Assembly (NCBI RefSeq): GCF_016132545.1
Contig: NZ_CP066167.1
Location: 1,391,001 to 1,455,000, forward strand
Length of the DNA: 64,000 bases
Direction of reading: 5' to 3'
Source of the DNA: Spongiibacter nanhainus
Lineage (GTDB): Bacteria > Pseudomonadota > Gammaproteobacteria > Pseudomonadales > Spongiibacteraceae
Within the stretch, counting starts at the first letter, position 1, and the number at the start of each line of letters is the position of its first letter. The notes below the pieces were generated by a model, which saw only the letters and a program-made list of their open reading frames with translations, did not search any database and was not told where the DNA came from. The position numbers were made by a program, and so were the translations under genes. This document shows, one piece after another, positions 1 to 9,238 of the stretch.

Positions 1-31
1 CGCGCACGCCCTTCATGACCTGAGTCGCCAT
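1..31 (-). CDS. CaiB/BaiF-type CoA-transferase, N-terminal fragment (cut by window edge)
   Basis: Only the first ten codons are inside the window, reading MATQVMKGVR on the minus strand. The ATG at 31-29 is preceded by AGGAG about ten bases upstream. This opening is typical of class III (CaiB/BaiF) acyl-CoA transferases, which often begin with a short lead followed by KGVRVLE; that is recognition from memory of the family. The gene is divergent from the SDR at 193, and the 161-bp gap between them holds one of the shared palindromic operator-like sites (78-88). The rest of the gene lies outside, so the call is tentative. Confidence 0.45.
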   Translation of the reverse strand, partial: MATQVMKGVR

Positions 32-77
32 TGTCTCTGCACTCCTATCATTATCAGTTTTGGTTGATGATACTACT

Positions 78-88
78 CAACAATGTTG
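78..88. promoter_or_regulatory. Operator-like palindrome, site 1
   Basis: CAACA-A-TGTTG, a perfect 5+1+5 inverted repeat, lies between the divergent CoA-transferase start (31) and the SDR start (193). Seven close variants occur elsewhere in the window, all upstream of catabolic or regulatory genes. It is probably a binding site for a dimeric repressor; this is inferred from the repeated pattern. Confidence 0.6.
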
Positions 89-192
89 TTGTATAGCGTC
101 CTGTCGCTGTGATATAAAATCAAGCACTTTTAAGCCGCGTTATGCGGCATTTTTAACAGCAATAAAAAGCGTCAAACGCTTCGGGAGCCTCT

Positions 193-972
193 ATGAAACT
201 GGATAACACCATTGCCGCGGTGGTCACTGGCGGCGCGTCGGGTCTTGGCTATGCCACTGTGCAGGCCTTGCGGGCCCAGGACGTCAAGGTCGCCATTTTT
301 GATTTGAATGAGGACACCGGCGAGCAGGCCGCCAGCGAGACCGGGTCTATTTTCTGCCAGTGTGATGTGTTGTCCGACGACAGTGTCGATGCGGCCTTTG
401 CCAAAGCCCGGGCGGAGAACGGTCAGGAGCGTATCCTGGTGTGCTGCGCCGGCGGTGGTAATGCCATTCCCACCGCCCGTCGCGATAAAAAAACCGGCGA
501 GATCAAAACCTTCCCCACCGATCAGTTTGAGTGGGTCCTTAAACTTAACACCGTGGGAACCTTTCGCTGTATCACCCGCGCCGCGGCCGGGATGATGGAG
601 CTTGAGCCCATCGATGGCGAGCGCGGGGTGATGGTAAATACCGCCTCTGCCGCGGCCACCGAAGGGCAGATGGGACAGGCGGCTTACTCGGCGGCCAAAG
701 CGGGGATTGTCGGCATGACCCTGACCATCGCCCGGGACCTGTCCCGGGAGGGCATTCGCGTGAACACCATTCAACCGGGCATTTTTGATACCCCGGCGAT
801 GGCTCGTGCGCCTCAGGAAATGAAAGACGCACTGGGTAAAATGGTGCCCTTCCCGCCGCGCCTGGGTGTGGCTGAAGAGTACGCCAGCATGGCGATGGAG
901 TTGGTGCGCAATGGCTATATGAACGGCACCACTGTTCGTTTGGACGGTGCCATTCGGATGCAGCCGCGCTAA
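193..972 (+). CDS. SDR family oxidoreductase, 3-hydroxyacyl-CoA dehydrogenase type-2-like
   Basis: A 259-residue classical short-chain dehydrogenase. The nucleotide-binding motif TGGASGLG is near residue 13, an Asp (FDLNE) near 37 suggests NAD preference, and the catalytic YSAAK is near residue 165 after a Ser-containing NTASAAA strand. The motif that is usually NNAG reads CCAGGG. The overall pattern resembles type-2 3-hydroxyacyl-CoA/17-beta-hydroxysteroid dehydrogenases (HSD17B10-like), which oxidise 3-hydroxyacyl-CoA in beta-oxidation. The start is preceded by GGGAG. The 3' end overlaps the convergent SGNH hydrolase gene by four bases. The SDR class is firm; the substrate is not. Confidence 0.85.
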   Translation: MKLDNTIAAVVTGGASGLGYATVQALRAQDVKVAIFDLNEDTGEQAASETGSIFCQCDVLSDDSVDAAFAKARAENGQERILVCCAGGGNAIPTARRDKKTGEIKTFPTDQFEWVLKLNTVGTFRCITRAAAGMMELEPIDGERGVMVNTASAAATEGQMGQAAYSAAKAGIVGMTLTIARDLSREGIRVNTIQPGIFDTPAMARAPQEMKDALGKMVPFPPRLGVAEEYASMAMELVRNGYMNGTTVRLDGAIRMQPR

Positions 973-1961
973 TCGGCTGAGCTTTGTAGATGCGCCGCCA
1001 GGCGCTCGGCAATGCGGGTGTAGCCCCATTCATTGGGGTGCAACCCGTCTGCTGAAAAGCAGGCCCAATCCTCGGGCCCCAGTAGCTCTAAACCGTCGAT
1101 CAGGATCGTTTCTTCGACCTCACTAGCAGCCTTCTTAAAGGTGTCACGCAACGACTCACTGAATGCTCGGAAGCGTGGGTCATAGTGCTCCCTGAGTGAA
1201 TAGATCGGCGTGATACAAACACGTTTTGCATCGGGCTGTGTTTGGCAGGCCTGCTGCAGCATATCCCGGTAGACGCTGGCGTCCTGCCTGCCAAAAGATT
1301 TGCCCAAATCAAAAATCAGGGTGTGCGCGGCGACCTTGAGTATTTCGTTGACGACCTCCGGCTCGGCCTTGCCGGCACCGTAAAAGCCAAAATTAAGGGT
1401 GCTGACCCCCAGCTGCCGGGACAGAACTGAAGGGTAGTTGACGCTAGACAGAGCTGAGCCGGCACCCTGCACAATCGAGGAGCCGTAAAATACCCAGGGC
1501 AGGCCGGGCTTTTCGGAGGCGGCTCTCAAGACGCTGTGGGGGGCGATTCCGAGTTGTTCAACGCCGACTTGCTGATTTCCCGGCAGGTAAATCTCCAGCA
1601 GACGGTCTTCAGCCGACAAGCCTGTAAACACCGCTATATCAGCGATGCCGGGCTCCAGTGGCAGCGTTCTCCACAGCATGCCATCGACCATCACATCAAT
1701 GCCGGCGCCCCGTGAGGGTGAGTTCACCGTGAGCTTAAGGTGCAAGGCCGGCGTGTCGCTGTAAAACCGCAGCGCGACCCCGGCAGGGAAGCGGGCCTGA
1801 TTCGCCACGGCTTCAGGGACCGCAGTGAGCTGCTGCTCCGTCAGGCGGCACCAGTTTGATTGTGGCAATGTCGACGTCAATGCCTGGGTAAGCCCAGAGA
1901 CGTTGACGTTATCGTTTGGCAGGGAGTGCCAGGTCAGTTCTGGACTCATCGCGCTATCCAT
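969..1961 (-). CDS. SGNH/GDSL-family hydrolase
   Basis: A 330-residue protein with a beta-rich N-terminal part and a C-terminal SGNH esterase domain. The nucleophile block reads FYGSSIVQG near residue 158 (GSS in place of the classical GDS, a common variant), and the Asp-His block reads DGLHPNEWGY near residue 307. No signal peptide is obvious, so a cytoplasmic location is likely. It is the last gene of a minus-strand run, eight bases after the TonB receptor gene, which suggests it hydrolyses an ester or acetyl group on the imported compound. The substrate cannot be read from sequence. Confidence 0.8.
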   Translation of the reverse strand: MDSAMSPELTWHSLPNDNVNVSGLTQALTSTLPQSNWCRLTEQQLTAVPEAVANQARFPAGVALRFYSDTPALHLKLTVNSPSRGAGIDVMVDGMLWRTLPLEPGIADIAVFTGLSAEDRLLEIYLPGNQQVGVEQLGIAPHSVLRAASEKPGLPWVFYGSSIVQGAGSALSSVNYPSVLSRQLGVSTLNFGFYGAGKAEPEVVNEILKVAAHTLIFDLGKSFGRQDASVYRDMLQQACQTQPDAKRVCITPIYSLREHYDPRFRAFSESLRDTFKKAASEVEETILIDGLELLGPEDWACFSADGLHPNEWGYTRIAERLAAHLQSSAD

Positions 1962-1969
1962 CTCATCGG

Positions 1970-4345
1970 CTACCAGTTGTAACTCAGCGAAGCATACACA
2001 CTTCGACCGGGGTTTTGGCTGGGGTTATAGGTGCCCGGGAACAGCGCGGTGTCGATCACCTGATTGAGAGTGCGTTTGTCAGTCAGGTTTTTACCGCCCA
2101 CTGCGACTGACCAGCCCTGCATGGCATTGCGTAGGGAAATATTGGCACCGTAGGTGGTGGTGGCCGGAATCCGCGAGTTGGGGTCCAGGTCGGTGTCGGT
2201 GAAGTGTTCACCGCGATGGCGAAGGGTAAGGCTGGCGCTGATATCGTAGTCGCCAATGCGATAGTCCAGCCGGGGCATCAGCGTAGCCGTTAGCTTGGGT
2301 GCAAAGGCCAAGGGTTCGCCACCGAGATCCTGCATGGCACCAATACCCTCGGCAATGGGGGCCGGGGCATCGTCGTAGTCTTTGTAGCGGGCACGCAAGT
2401 AGCCCAGCGAGGCGTCGATAGTCAGGGGTGCGTAAGGGGTGAGCCACTGCAGGTCTGACTCCAGGCCCTCGGAATAGGCCGCCGCGGCATTGGTGACATC
2501 GAACAGCAGTCCGTTAAAGGCCAATACCTGAAGGTCGTCGAAATCCATGCGGTAGAGGGTGGCGTTGAATTTCAGGGTGTCTTCGAGCCACTGGCTGCGT
2601 AGCCCCAACTCGATCGAGCGGGCCTCCTCCGGCTCGTATTCCAGTTGCTCACCGGTGAAGGAAATTGCATTCACCCCGCCGCTTTTGAAGCCCATGGTGG
2701 CCGAGGCATAGATATTGATGCTCTCGCTGAGATAGTAGGTGACCGACAGCTTGGGCGACAGCTTGCGTTCGGTGCGCTCTATGGTGCCCGGTGCGTAGTC
2801 GTTGGCACCGATCAGAGTTGGCGTCAGGCAGGGCAGAACGCCTTTATTGGTGCATTCGGACGTGCCGGTGGGCGTTGAGCGTTTGGTCTCTTCGTTGTAG
2901 CGCAGGCCGGGGGTAATCAACCAACTGTCATTGATGTTCCAGGAGAACTGACCAAACAGCGCGGTGGCTTCGGTGTCCTGAAAGTAGTCAAAGCGATAGT
3001 AATCTGTTTCGTTGATCAGGTCGGTCAATTGCGGAAGGAGGTCCGCCAATGTGCCGCCCAATGGGTTCCCCGGCACCTGGGATTGGCCGCTGAGCATCTG
3101 TTGAGCGTCTTTGGTTAAGGCGTAGGAGGCTATGTCGTTGCCGATGATGACATCGGCCAGCAGCCTGAAGTCCGATTGGAAGTAATAAACACCGCTGATA
3201 AATTCAACGTCGCCGCCGAGCCCAAACAGGCTGCTGGCCCGGCCATTGATACGCCATTCCAGGCTGACTTGCCGGTAGTCGTCAACCTGGTCGAGGTTGA
3301 GCAGGTCGGCAGGGGACACGTCCAGGTCTTGATTTTGTTCCACATCCAGCCAGGATACTGCCGCGATCACCGTACTATCCAGAGAGTTCAAGCCGGCAAC
3401 CGGACCGAAGGCATATTGGGTATTGAGACTGACAGTATCTGCCCGTTGATAAAGGCTACCTGGGTGATTGAAACTGGTCTGGAAGTTATAGGGGTTATCT
3501 TCAATCTCGGGATCGAAGTTCACCAGGTAGTCCCGGGTGTCGGTATCCAGGTTCATCAGCTGGCGCGGCCAAAAATTGACGTTCATCACTGATTGATCAG
3601 CCGCCAGCACTGCTGAGAGTTTATCGTTGGGTTGCCACTCCAGTTTCAAGCGAAAGGCCTGCTGGTCGCGATCATCCTCTTTCCGCTTCAGCAAGGTGTT
3701 GTTCAGTCGCCCGTCCCGCTGCCAATCCAGCACCGACAGTCTGACACCGAGTGCCGGGCTAATGCGAAAGCCGACACCGGCCTCAATGCGCTGCTCGCCA
3801 AAGCGTTCGTTGTTGTAGCGCAGTTGTCCCTCGCTGCCCGATTCTCTGGGAGCGCTGCGGCTGGCGACATTAAACACGCCGGCGATGGTGTTTTTGCCGA
3901 ACAGTGTGCCCTGTGGCCCCCGCAAGACCTCCACCCGATCGAGGTCATACATGGAGGTGGAGAAATAACTGGGGCGCCCGAAGAAAACCTCGTCTACCAC
4001 CAGCCCCACCGCTGGCTCAAAGCTGGGATTGAAGCTGTTGGTCCCAAAGCCACGAATAAACACCTGGGGCGATGATGGGCTGGTGAACTCCACCCGGACA
4101 TTGGGGACATAGGCCGACACCGCAACCAGATCCCCTATGCTGTTTTCCTGCATAAAGTCGCCGCCTAAGGCGCTGATTGAAATGGGCACATCCTGCAGTG
4201 ACTGCTGGGTCTTTTGGGCCGTGACCACCACCTCCTCGAGGGTTCGAGTTTGCGGCTGTGCCTGAGCGTTATGGCTTGCCAATAGTGTCAGCGATAGCGT
4301 CGCCAATGAGAAAATGCTCGTTATCGATCTTGTAGAGTCAGTCAT
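1970..4345 (-). CDS. TonB-dependent outer-membrane receptor
   Basis: A 791-residue receptor. The N terminus has a signal peptide ending around AQAQP, followed by a TonB-box-like segment TLEEVVVTAQ and a plug domain with the hallmark VEVLRGPQGTLFGKNTI. A long beta-barrel follows, ending in an aromatic residue (SYNW). This kind of receptor is common in marine and soil proteobacteria that take up hydrophobic or aromatic compounds, and differs from classical siderophore receptors. Co-orientation with a flavin monooxygenase, a BASS transporter and SDRs points to uptake of a carbon source rather than iron. The ligand is unknown. Confidence 0.92.
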   Translation of the reverse strand: MTDSTRSITSIFSLATLSLTLLASHNAQAQPQTRTLEEVVVTAQKTQQSLQDVPISISALGGDFMQENSIGDLVAVSAYVPNVRVEFTSPSSPQVFIRGFGTNSFNPSFEPAVGLVVDEVFFGRPSYFSTSMYDLDRVEVLRGPQGTLFGKNTIAGVFNVASRSAPRESGSEGQLRYNNERFGEQRIEAGVGFRISPALGVRLSVLDWQRDGRLNNTLLKRKEDDRDQQAFRLKLEWQPNDKLSAVLAADQSVMNVNFWPRQLMNLDTDTRDYLVNFDPEIEDNPYNFQTSFNHPGSLYQRADTVSLNTQYAFGPVAGLNSLDSTVIAAVSWLDVEQNQDLDVSPADLLNLDQVDDYRQVSLEWRINGRASSLFGLGGDVEFISGVYYFQSDFRLLADVIIGNDIASYALTKDAQQMLSGQSQVPGNPLGGTLADLLPQLTDLINETDYYRFDYFQDTEATALFGQFSWNINDSWLITPGLRYNEETKRSTPTGTSECTNKGVLPCLTPTLIGANDYAPGTIERTERKLSPKLSVTYYLSESINIYASATMGFKSGGVNAISFTGEQLEYEPEEARSIELGLRSQWLEDTLKFNATLYRMDFDDLQVLAFNGLLFDVTNAAAAYSEGLESDLQWLTPYAPLTIDASLGYLRARYKDYDDAPAPIAEGIGAMQDLGGEPLAFAPKLTATLMPRLDYRIGDYDISASLTLRHRGEHFTDTDLDPNSRIPATTTYGANISLRNAMQGWSVAVGGKNLTDKRTLNQVIDTALFPGTYNPSQNPGRSVYASLSYNW

Positions 4346-4399
4346 ACACTCGTCCCCAGGGTAATAGGCCCGTCGGCCACGCTTAGTGGCATCGTTATT

Positions 4400-5134
4400 T
4401 TATTTTGCGGCGCTGACGATCAGCAGCGTTCCCGTTATCAGCAACATGGCGTAAACCAGTTGCCTAAAGCGATTTTCCTGCACCCGGTGGTGCAGATATT
4501 CACCCAATACCAGACCGGCAATCAGCACTGGCATCAGCCAGGCCACCTTGTCCAGTGACGGCAGCAGACTGCCATCCACCGCAAAGGCCAGCAGTAGCAG
4601 GGTGTTTAGTACCAGCCATACGGCTGTCAGCGTGGCCCGAAAGGCCGATTTTTCCATTGCTACCCCCGCCAGTGCGTAGACTAGCAGCGGCCCTCCCGAG
4701 GCAAACAACCCGTGGGTGATACCGGCAACAAACATCCAGCTTTGGGTCCACCACTTGAGGTGTGGCAGTGCCGCTATCGCCCTGGCACTGCGCCACAGTT
4801 CGCGGCCGGCAAACCAGATCACCAGTACGCCCAGGACCAGCTGCAGGCCTCTGTCTCCCAGCCAGGGCTGTAATCCGTATCCCAGTGCGGTGCCACTGAC
4901 CATCAATGGCAAAATGACTTTCAGCAATGTCGGCCAGTGAATATGGTGCCGATGCTTGACGGTGATATAGCCATTCATCACCACATTTAGCGGCACCAAT
5001 ACCGGCAGCATAGTGGCTATTGGCAGCATCAATGCCCCCATCGACAGCGCGATAATCACACTGCCGAAGCCGGTGATGGCGGCAATGCCATAACCGACGA
5101 AGATGCTCAGCCCCAGCCAAATCCACGGATCCAC
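4400..5134 (-). CDS. TSUP-family permease (TauE/SafE-like)
   Basis: A 244-residue, strongly hydrophobic protein with about seven to eight predicted membrane segments and the family's characteristic glycine-rich opening (ITGFGSVIIALSMG). TSUP proteins export or import small organic or sulfur-containing anions such as sulfite and sulfoacetate. The start shown is GTG at 5134; an in-frame ATG is not available nearby. It follows the SDR gene by 30 bases and precedes the TonB receptor by 54. The family call is good; the substrate is unknown. Confidence 0.8.
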   Translation of the reverse strand: MDPWIWLGLSIFVGYGIAAITGFGSVIIALSMGALMLPIATMLPVLVPLNVVMNGYITVKHRHHIHWPTLLKVILPLMVSGTALGYGLQPWLGDRGLQLVLGVLVIWFAGRELWRSARAIAALPHLKWWTQSWMFVAGITHGLFASGGPLLVYALAGVAMEKSAFRATLTAVWLVLNTLLLLAFAVDGSLLPSLDKVAWLMPVLIAGLVLGEYLHHRVQENRFRQLVYAMLLITGTLLIVSAAK

Positions 5135-5164
5135 CTTAGCGTCCAGTACCGGTTGAGATAGCCA

Positions 5165-5959
5165 TTAGTGTTGCCTTAACTCGACAGCGAATTTACGCCG
5201 CATAGCCACATGAAATAGGTCGGGTAGCAGGCGCCACAACAGGCTAGCCAGGTAAATGCCGCGATGTGGAAAGAGGCGAGGTTTGCGGCCTTCCAGAGCG
5301 CGGATAATCTGCTTTGCCAGGGGCGCCGCTTCACTGACGCCGCCGACGGTTGAGCGGGCGTGCCGGGCTCGTCCGCCGTCGCCGCCCAGGGCATTTTGCT
5401 CAATGTTGGTGTTGACGAAGGCGGGATACACCATCAATACGTGCACGCCCTGGTCTCGCTCCTCGGCCCGCAATACTTCAAAAAACTGCCCCAGCGCCGA
5501 TTTGGCGCTGCAATAGGCAGCGCGCCCCAGCACCGGCATCCAACCTGCCATGGAGCCAATATTGACGATGCTGCCCCGGCTGGCGCGGAGTTTGGGAAGC
5601 AGGGCGGTTGCCAGTTCGACCGGCGCCTGCCAGTCCACGGCCATCACCTGGCGAAAGACCTCAGGCCGGGTGTTAGCCGCCAGTGAGCGGTGGGTGATGC
5701 CGGCGTTGTTAATGAGGATGTCGACCCGTGTAAAGGTCGCGTGAATAAGCGCGATTGCAGCATCGATGCCGTCGCTGGTGGAGAGGTCTGCCACGCCGAT
5801 ATGGAGTTTGGGGTCGTTGCTTTCCCGCTGTCGCTGTTCAAGCAGTGACTGATCCCTGTCAATCATCAGCACCGAGTCACCCCGGCTCAATAACACCTGC
5901 GTCATGGCCCAACCCAGGCCGCTGGCCGCGCCAGTAATAATCGTGTTGTGGCCACTCAT
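5165..5959 (-). CDS. SDR family NAD(P)-dependent oxidoreductase
   Basis: A 264-residue classical SDR with ITGAASGLG at residues 8-16, NNAG near 87, a Ser strand NIGSMAG near 138 and the catalytic YCSAK near 153. The C-terminal region is basic and hydrophobic (LASLLWRLLPDLFHVAMRRK), as in membrane-associated SDRs acting on lipids or retinoids. It overlaps the upstream extended SDR gene by four bases (ATGA), so the two are probably translationally coupled. Confidence 0.85.
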   Translation of the reverse strand: MSGHNTIITGAASGLGWAMTQVLLSRGDSVLMIDRDQSLLEQRQRESNDPKLHIGVADLSTSDGIDAAIALIHATFTRVDILINNAGITHRSLAANTRPEVFRQVMAVDWQAPVELATALLPKLRASRGSIVNIGSMAGWMPVLGRAAYCSAKSALGQFFEVLRAEERDQGVHVLMVYPAFVNTNIEQNALGGDGGRARHARSTVGGVSEAAPLAKQIIRALEGRKPRLFPHRGIYLASLLWRLLPDLFHVAMRRKFAVELRQH

Positions 5960-6897
5960 TTTATTTGTCCTCGGGCACGGGCGTGTTCGAGAAAATAGTC
6001 GAATACCTGGGATGAGGTCATTTTCAGGGAATAGCCAAACTCCTCCTTTAAACGCCGGTTGCTGAGTACCGGCCGGTAGCGAATAAACTTAACTTGTACC
6101 GGGGAATAGCGGCTTAGCCCCAAGGCGTGAGCAACCGTCAGTGCGCCACGGATCAGTGCAGCGGGAATTTTGCACAGCGGTTTACCCAAGCGCTGGGCAA
6201 CTTCGGCAATGGTCAAACAGCCATCGCCGGCAAGGTTAAATATCCCTTGCTGCTGTTCTTTAATCCCTTTCTCGATAACGCCCAACAGGTCCTCGTCCCA
6301 GATAAATACAAAGGGCGAGTTTGAACCGGCAATGCCCAGCACCATGCGCTTTTCAAACAAGTTGGTGATCTGGTTGCGTGTATTGGCGCCCAGTACTGTG
6401 CCCGGTCGCAAAACCAGTTGTTTAAGCTCAGGGTGATCCCGGCGAATATCTGCCAGGTACTGCTCAACCAGGCGTTTGTGGCGCGCGTAGGGGATTTCGT
6501 CATTGCCGCGCAGCGGGTCCTGCTCGTCCAGCCATGCCGGGGAATCCGGGTGATAACCGTAGGCAGCGCCAGAGCTGGTCACGATCAACTGCTTGACCTT
6601 GCTTTCCAAGCAGGCCTCTACAACATTGCGAGTGCCATTGACATCGATATCGTAGTCGCGCTGCTCGTCTTTGCTGCTTTCCAGTACCGACGCCAGGTGT
6701 ACCACCCGGTCAATCTCGTACTCTCTTACGATGTGCTTCAGGATCGGGTCGCGGATATCGCAGCGAATAAACTTGCCGACTTCGCGGCTGGGCTCGCGGA
6801 TATCGATGCCAACGATGTTGTAGCTATCCTGCAGGCGTTCACAGAGTTTGCTGCCGATATAACCCGCAGCGCCGGTTATCAGGATGGTGTCAGGCAT
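5956..6897 (-). CDS. Extended SDR: NAD-dependent epimerase/dehydratase family
   Basis: The preferred start is the ATG at 6897, giving 313 residues (MPDTILITG...), because GGAGG sits just upstream. An open frame continues to 6921 but would overlap the preceding gene further. The Rossmann motif TGAAGYIG begins near residue 8 and the active-site tyrosine is in YARHK near 138. The family includes sugar epimerases and 3-beta-hydroxysteroid dehydrogenase-like enzymes; the setting favours a catabolic dehydrogenase, but that is inference. It overlaps the transporter gene upstream by 19 bases and the SDR downstream by four. Confidence 0.8.
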   Translation of the reverse strand: MPDTILITGAAGYIGSKLCERLQDSYNIVGIDIREPSREVGKFIRCDIRDPILKHIVREYEIDRVVHLASVLESSKDEQRDYDIDVNGTRNVVEACLESKVKQLIVTSSGAAYGYHPDSPAWLDEQDPLRGNDEIPYARHKRLVEQYLADIRRDHPELKQLVLRPGTVLGANTRNQITNLFEKRMVLGIAGSNSPFVFIWDEDLLGVIEKGIKEQQQGIFNLAGDGCLTIAEVAQRLGKPLCKIPAALIRGALTVAHALGLSRYSPVQVKFIRYRPVLSNRRLKEEFGYSLKMTSSQVFDYFLEHARARGQIK

Positions 6898-7790
6898 ACA
6901 TCCTCCGCAGTTTTGGCCCAATACATTGCCAGTAGCAGGCCGACTAACAAGTGCCAGAAACTCCAGAAGCCGGCGATCAAGGTCATCCCCCCAACCTGTG
7001 GGAAGAAGGTAAAGATGATGGTGAGACCCAGTGCCGAGTTTTGGATGCCTACCTCCATGGTGACTGCGCGACGATCGGCCTGGCTCAGTCGCATTGCCCG
7101 GCTACAGAGGTCACCCAGCAGCAGTGCGCCGAGGTTTTGCAGGGCCACAAAGATCAGCACCTGATCGGCGTACTGGGTGATGGCCTGCTGGTTATTGGAA
7201 AAAGCCACCACAACGAACAGCAGGAATACGGCGAGGGTCACTATCCGCATGGGTTTTTCGGCTTTTTGTGTCAGTGCCGGGTGGCGCTTACCGAAGGCCA
7301 TACCCAACAGCATTGGCAGTACCAGAACCAACAAGACAAGGGCAAAGATATTGATGGGGTCGATGGCGATATCCCGCATCAGTGGCCGGGTGTAGGGATT
7401 CAGGTAACTGTAGAGGCTGAAGTTGAGCGGCGTCATGATAATCGCCGACAAACTGGATACCCCGGTCATGCTGATGGAAACCGGTACCGAGGCCCGTCCC
7501 AGCCAAGTCATGATGTTGGAAAATGTTCCCCCCGGACAGGACGCGACCAGAATCATGCCCAAAGCCAACTCTGGTTCAATGGCAAAGGCCCAGCAGGCGA
7601 GGCCGGTCAGTGCAGGGAGCAATAGAAATTGCGCAATCAGCCCGGCAATAGGGGCGCGGGGGTAGCGCAGAACCCGAGTCAGATCCTCCTTGGTCAAACT
7701 CATGGAAATGCCAAAGATCATGCCCGCCAGAATGACGTTGAGGAGAATAACGCTCTGGGTGCTGAAGTGAACGGGAATATCCGAGTACAT
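6879..7790 (-). CDS. BASS-family (bile acid:Na+ symporter-like) transporter
   Basis: A 303-residue integral membrane protein with about nine to ten hydrophobic segments. It shows the SBF/BASS features: an early GISMSLTKED segment and the conserved ASCPGGTFSNIMTWL segment, the equivalent of the Na+-binding crossover. Members move bile acids, pantoate, pyruvate or other organic anions with sodium. It starts 20 bases after the flavin monooxygenase and overlaps the extended SDR. In this catabolic setting it is a plausible inner-membrane partner of the TonB receptor, but the substrate is not visible from sequence. Confidence 0.82.
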   Translation of the reverse strand: MYSDIPVHFSTQSVILLNVILAGMIFGISMSLTKEDLTRVLRYPRAPIAGLIAQFLLLPALTGLACWAFAIEPELALGMILVASCPGGTFSNIMTWLGRASVPVSISMTGVSSLSAIIMTPLNFSLYSYLNPYTRPLMRDIAIDPINIFALVLLVLVLPMLLGMAFGKRHPALTQKAEKPMRIVTLAVFLLFVVVAFSNNQQAITQYADQVLIFVALQNLGALLLGDLCSRAMRLSQADRRAVTMEVGIQNSALGLTIIFTFFPQVGGMTLIAGFWSFWHLLVGLLLAMYWAKTAEDVCLTPS

Positions 7791-7810
7791 ATTGGCGGCC
7801 CACCGATTCC

Positions 7811-9136
7811 TTAGCGAGCGCCGGCGGCGCTGGCCTTCATGGGTGCGGTGAGATCGGCTTTCAGTGCCCGGGTGTGTTGGCGAATGGTGCGGCGATAGGT
7901 CTCTTTGTGAACGTAGTAGGCCATCCGCTCCAATTGCAGATAGTCGTAGCCGCCATCCATACGCTGGCCGCCAAAGTTCTTAATGGTGGCGGTGAGTTTA
8001 TCGGCGGACTTTGCGCCGGCCTCGCGCTGTTTAATATACAGCGCCACCAACTCGGCTTGCTCGTTACGGCCTTCCCAGCCAAGCCCCGTTGCCTCGATCA
8101 TCCCCATCATAAACAGCGAGGGTTGCTGGGGGTGGAAGCAGTTGAGGTACATGGAGGGAGCATCGCCGTCCCGCCAGTTTAATAATTCGCGGTCGATAAA
8201 GGGGTAGTCCAGTTTGTAGCCGGTGCCCATCAAAATCAGGTCGTATTTGGCCTTGCTGCCATCGCTGTAAATCACCGTGTTGCCACTAACCAGATCAATG
8301 GCAGGCCGCGGTGTGATATCGCCGTGACCCAGGTGGTGCAGCACCAGTGAGTTGATCACCGGGTGGGATTCGTACATTTTGTAGTCGGGATCGGGCAGGC
8401 CATAGTCAGAGGGTTTGCCCACCACCATTCGGACCATGGCGGCATCCACTCTCTGTTTAAGTGGCCGGGGCAGGGGCGTTTTGCCGCCAAGGGTATCTGT
8501 GGGGCGGCCAGCAATAAACTTTGGCAGAAAGTAATAGCCGCGGCGTACCGACATATCCACTGAGCGGGCCCGGTGCACCGCGTCCACGGCAATATCGCAG
8601 GCCGAGTTGCCACACCCCACCACCAGAACACGTTTGCCCTCAAAAACGTCGGCAGAGCAGTACTCTGCGGAGTGCATCAGCTCGCCATCAAATTCGCCGG
8701 GCAGTTGGGGCATATTGGGCTTGTGCAATGTGCCGTTGGCGATCAGCACCCCTTGAAATACATCGCGCTTTTCGACGCCATCTTTTTGGTAGGTGATTTG
8801 CCACTCGTCCCCGATGGGTTTTACCTCTGTCACTCGGGTATTGAAGCGATAGTGCTGGTAGAGGCCAAAGTGGCGGGCATAGTCGCGAAAATAAGCCCGC
8901 ATCTCGCTGTGGTGGGGGTAGGGCGCACCGTCTTCCATGGGGAATTCGGCGTACTCTGTCATGCGCCGGGAGGAAATGAGATGGGCAGATTGGTACATGG
9001 TGCTGTGGGGATTGTCGATGTCCCACAGGCCGCCAACGTCGTAGGACAACTCAAAGCCCACAAAGGGAATGTCGTACTTTTGCAAATTGCGGGCAGCGGC
9101 CAGACCCATTGGCCCGGCTCCAATAACGGCGTACAT
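7811..9136 (-). CDS. Flavin-containing monooxygenase
   Basis: A 441-residue FAD/NADPH enzyme. GAGPMG near residue 6 is the FAD-binding Rossmann motif. The FMO fingerprint FxGxxxHxxxY is intact (FDGELMHSAEY, around residue 147), followed by the NADPH-binding GCGNSACDIA near 173. It hydroxylates soft heteroatoms or inserts oxygen into ketones (Baeyer-Villiger type). It is the first gene of a minus-strand run reaching to 969 and is divergent from an AraC regulator with 102 bases between the starts, so that regulator probably controls it. Confidence 0.9.
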   Translation of the reverse strand: MYAVIGAGPMGLAAARNLQKYDIPFVGFELSYDVGGLWDIDNPHSTMYQSAHLISSRRMTEYAEFPMEDGAPYPHHSEMRAYFRDYARHFGLYQHYRFNTRVTEVKPIGDEWQITYQKDGVEKRDVFQGVLIANGTLHKPNMPQLPGEFDGELMHSAEYCSADVFEGKRVLVVGCGNSACDIAVDAVHRARSVDMSVRRGYYFLPKFIAGRPTDTLGGKTPLPRPLKQRVDAAMVRMVVGKPSDYGLPDPDYKMYESHPVINSLVLHHLGHGDITPRPAIDLVSGNTVIYSDGSKAKYDLILMGTGYKLDYPFIDRELLNWRDGDAPSMYLNCFHPQQPSLFMMGMIEATGLGWEGRNEQAELVALYIKQREAGAKSADKLTATIKNFGGQRMDGGYDYLQLERMAYYVHKETYRRTIRQHTRALKADLTAPMKASAAGAR

Positions 9137-9238
9137 CGCGGCGACTCCAATCTGTTATGATCTTATGACTACAAGAATAATCGTTTCGCCAAGGCTTGTG
9201 ATGGCTCATTCGGGACTCCCGCTGGACAATTCAGGACA

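Noticed and set aside
172-1029. 285-residue open frame antisense to the first SDR
   Set aside because: It mirrors a firm SDR gene, has a His/Gly/Arg-rich composition and no recognisable motif; it is a GC-driven shadow.
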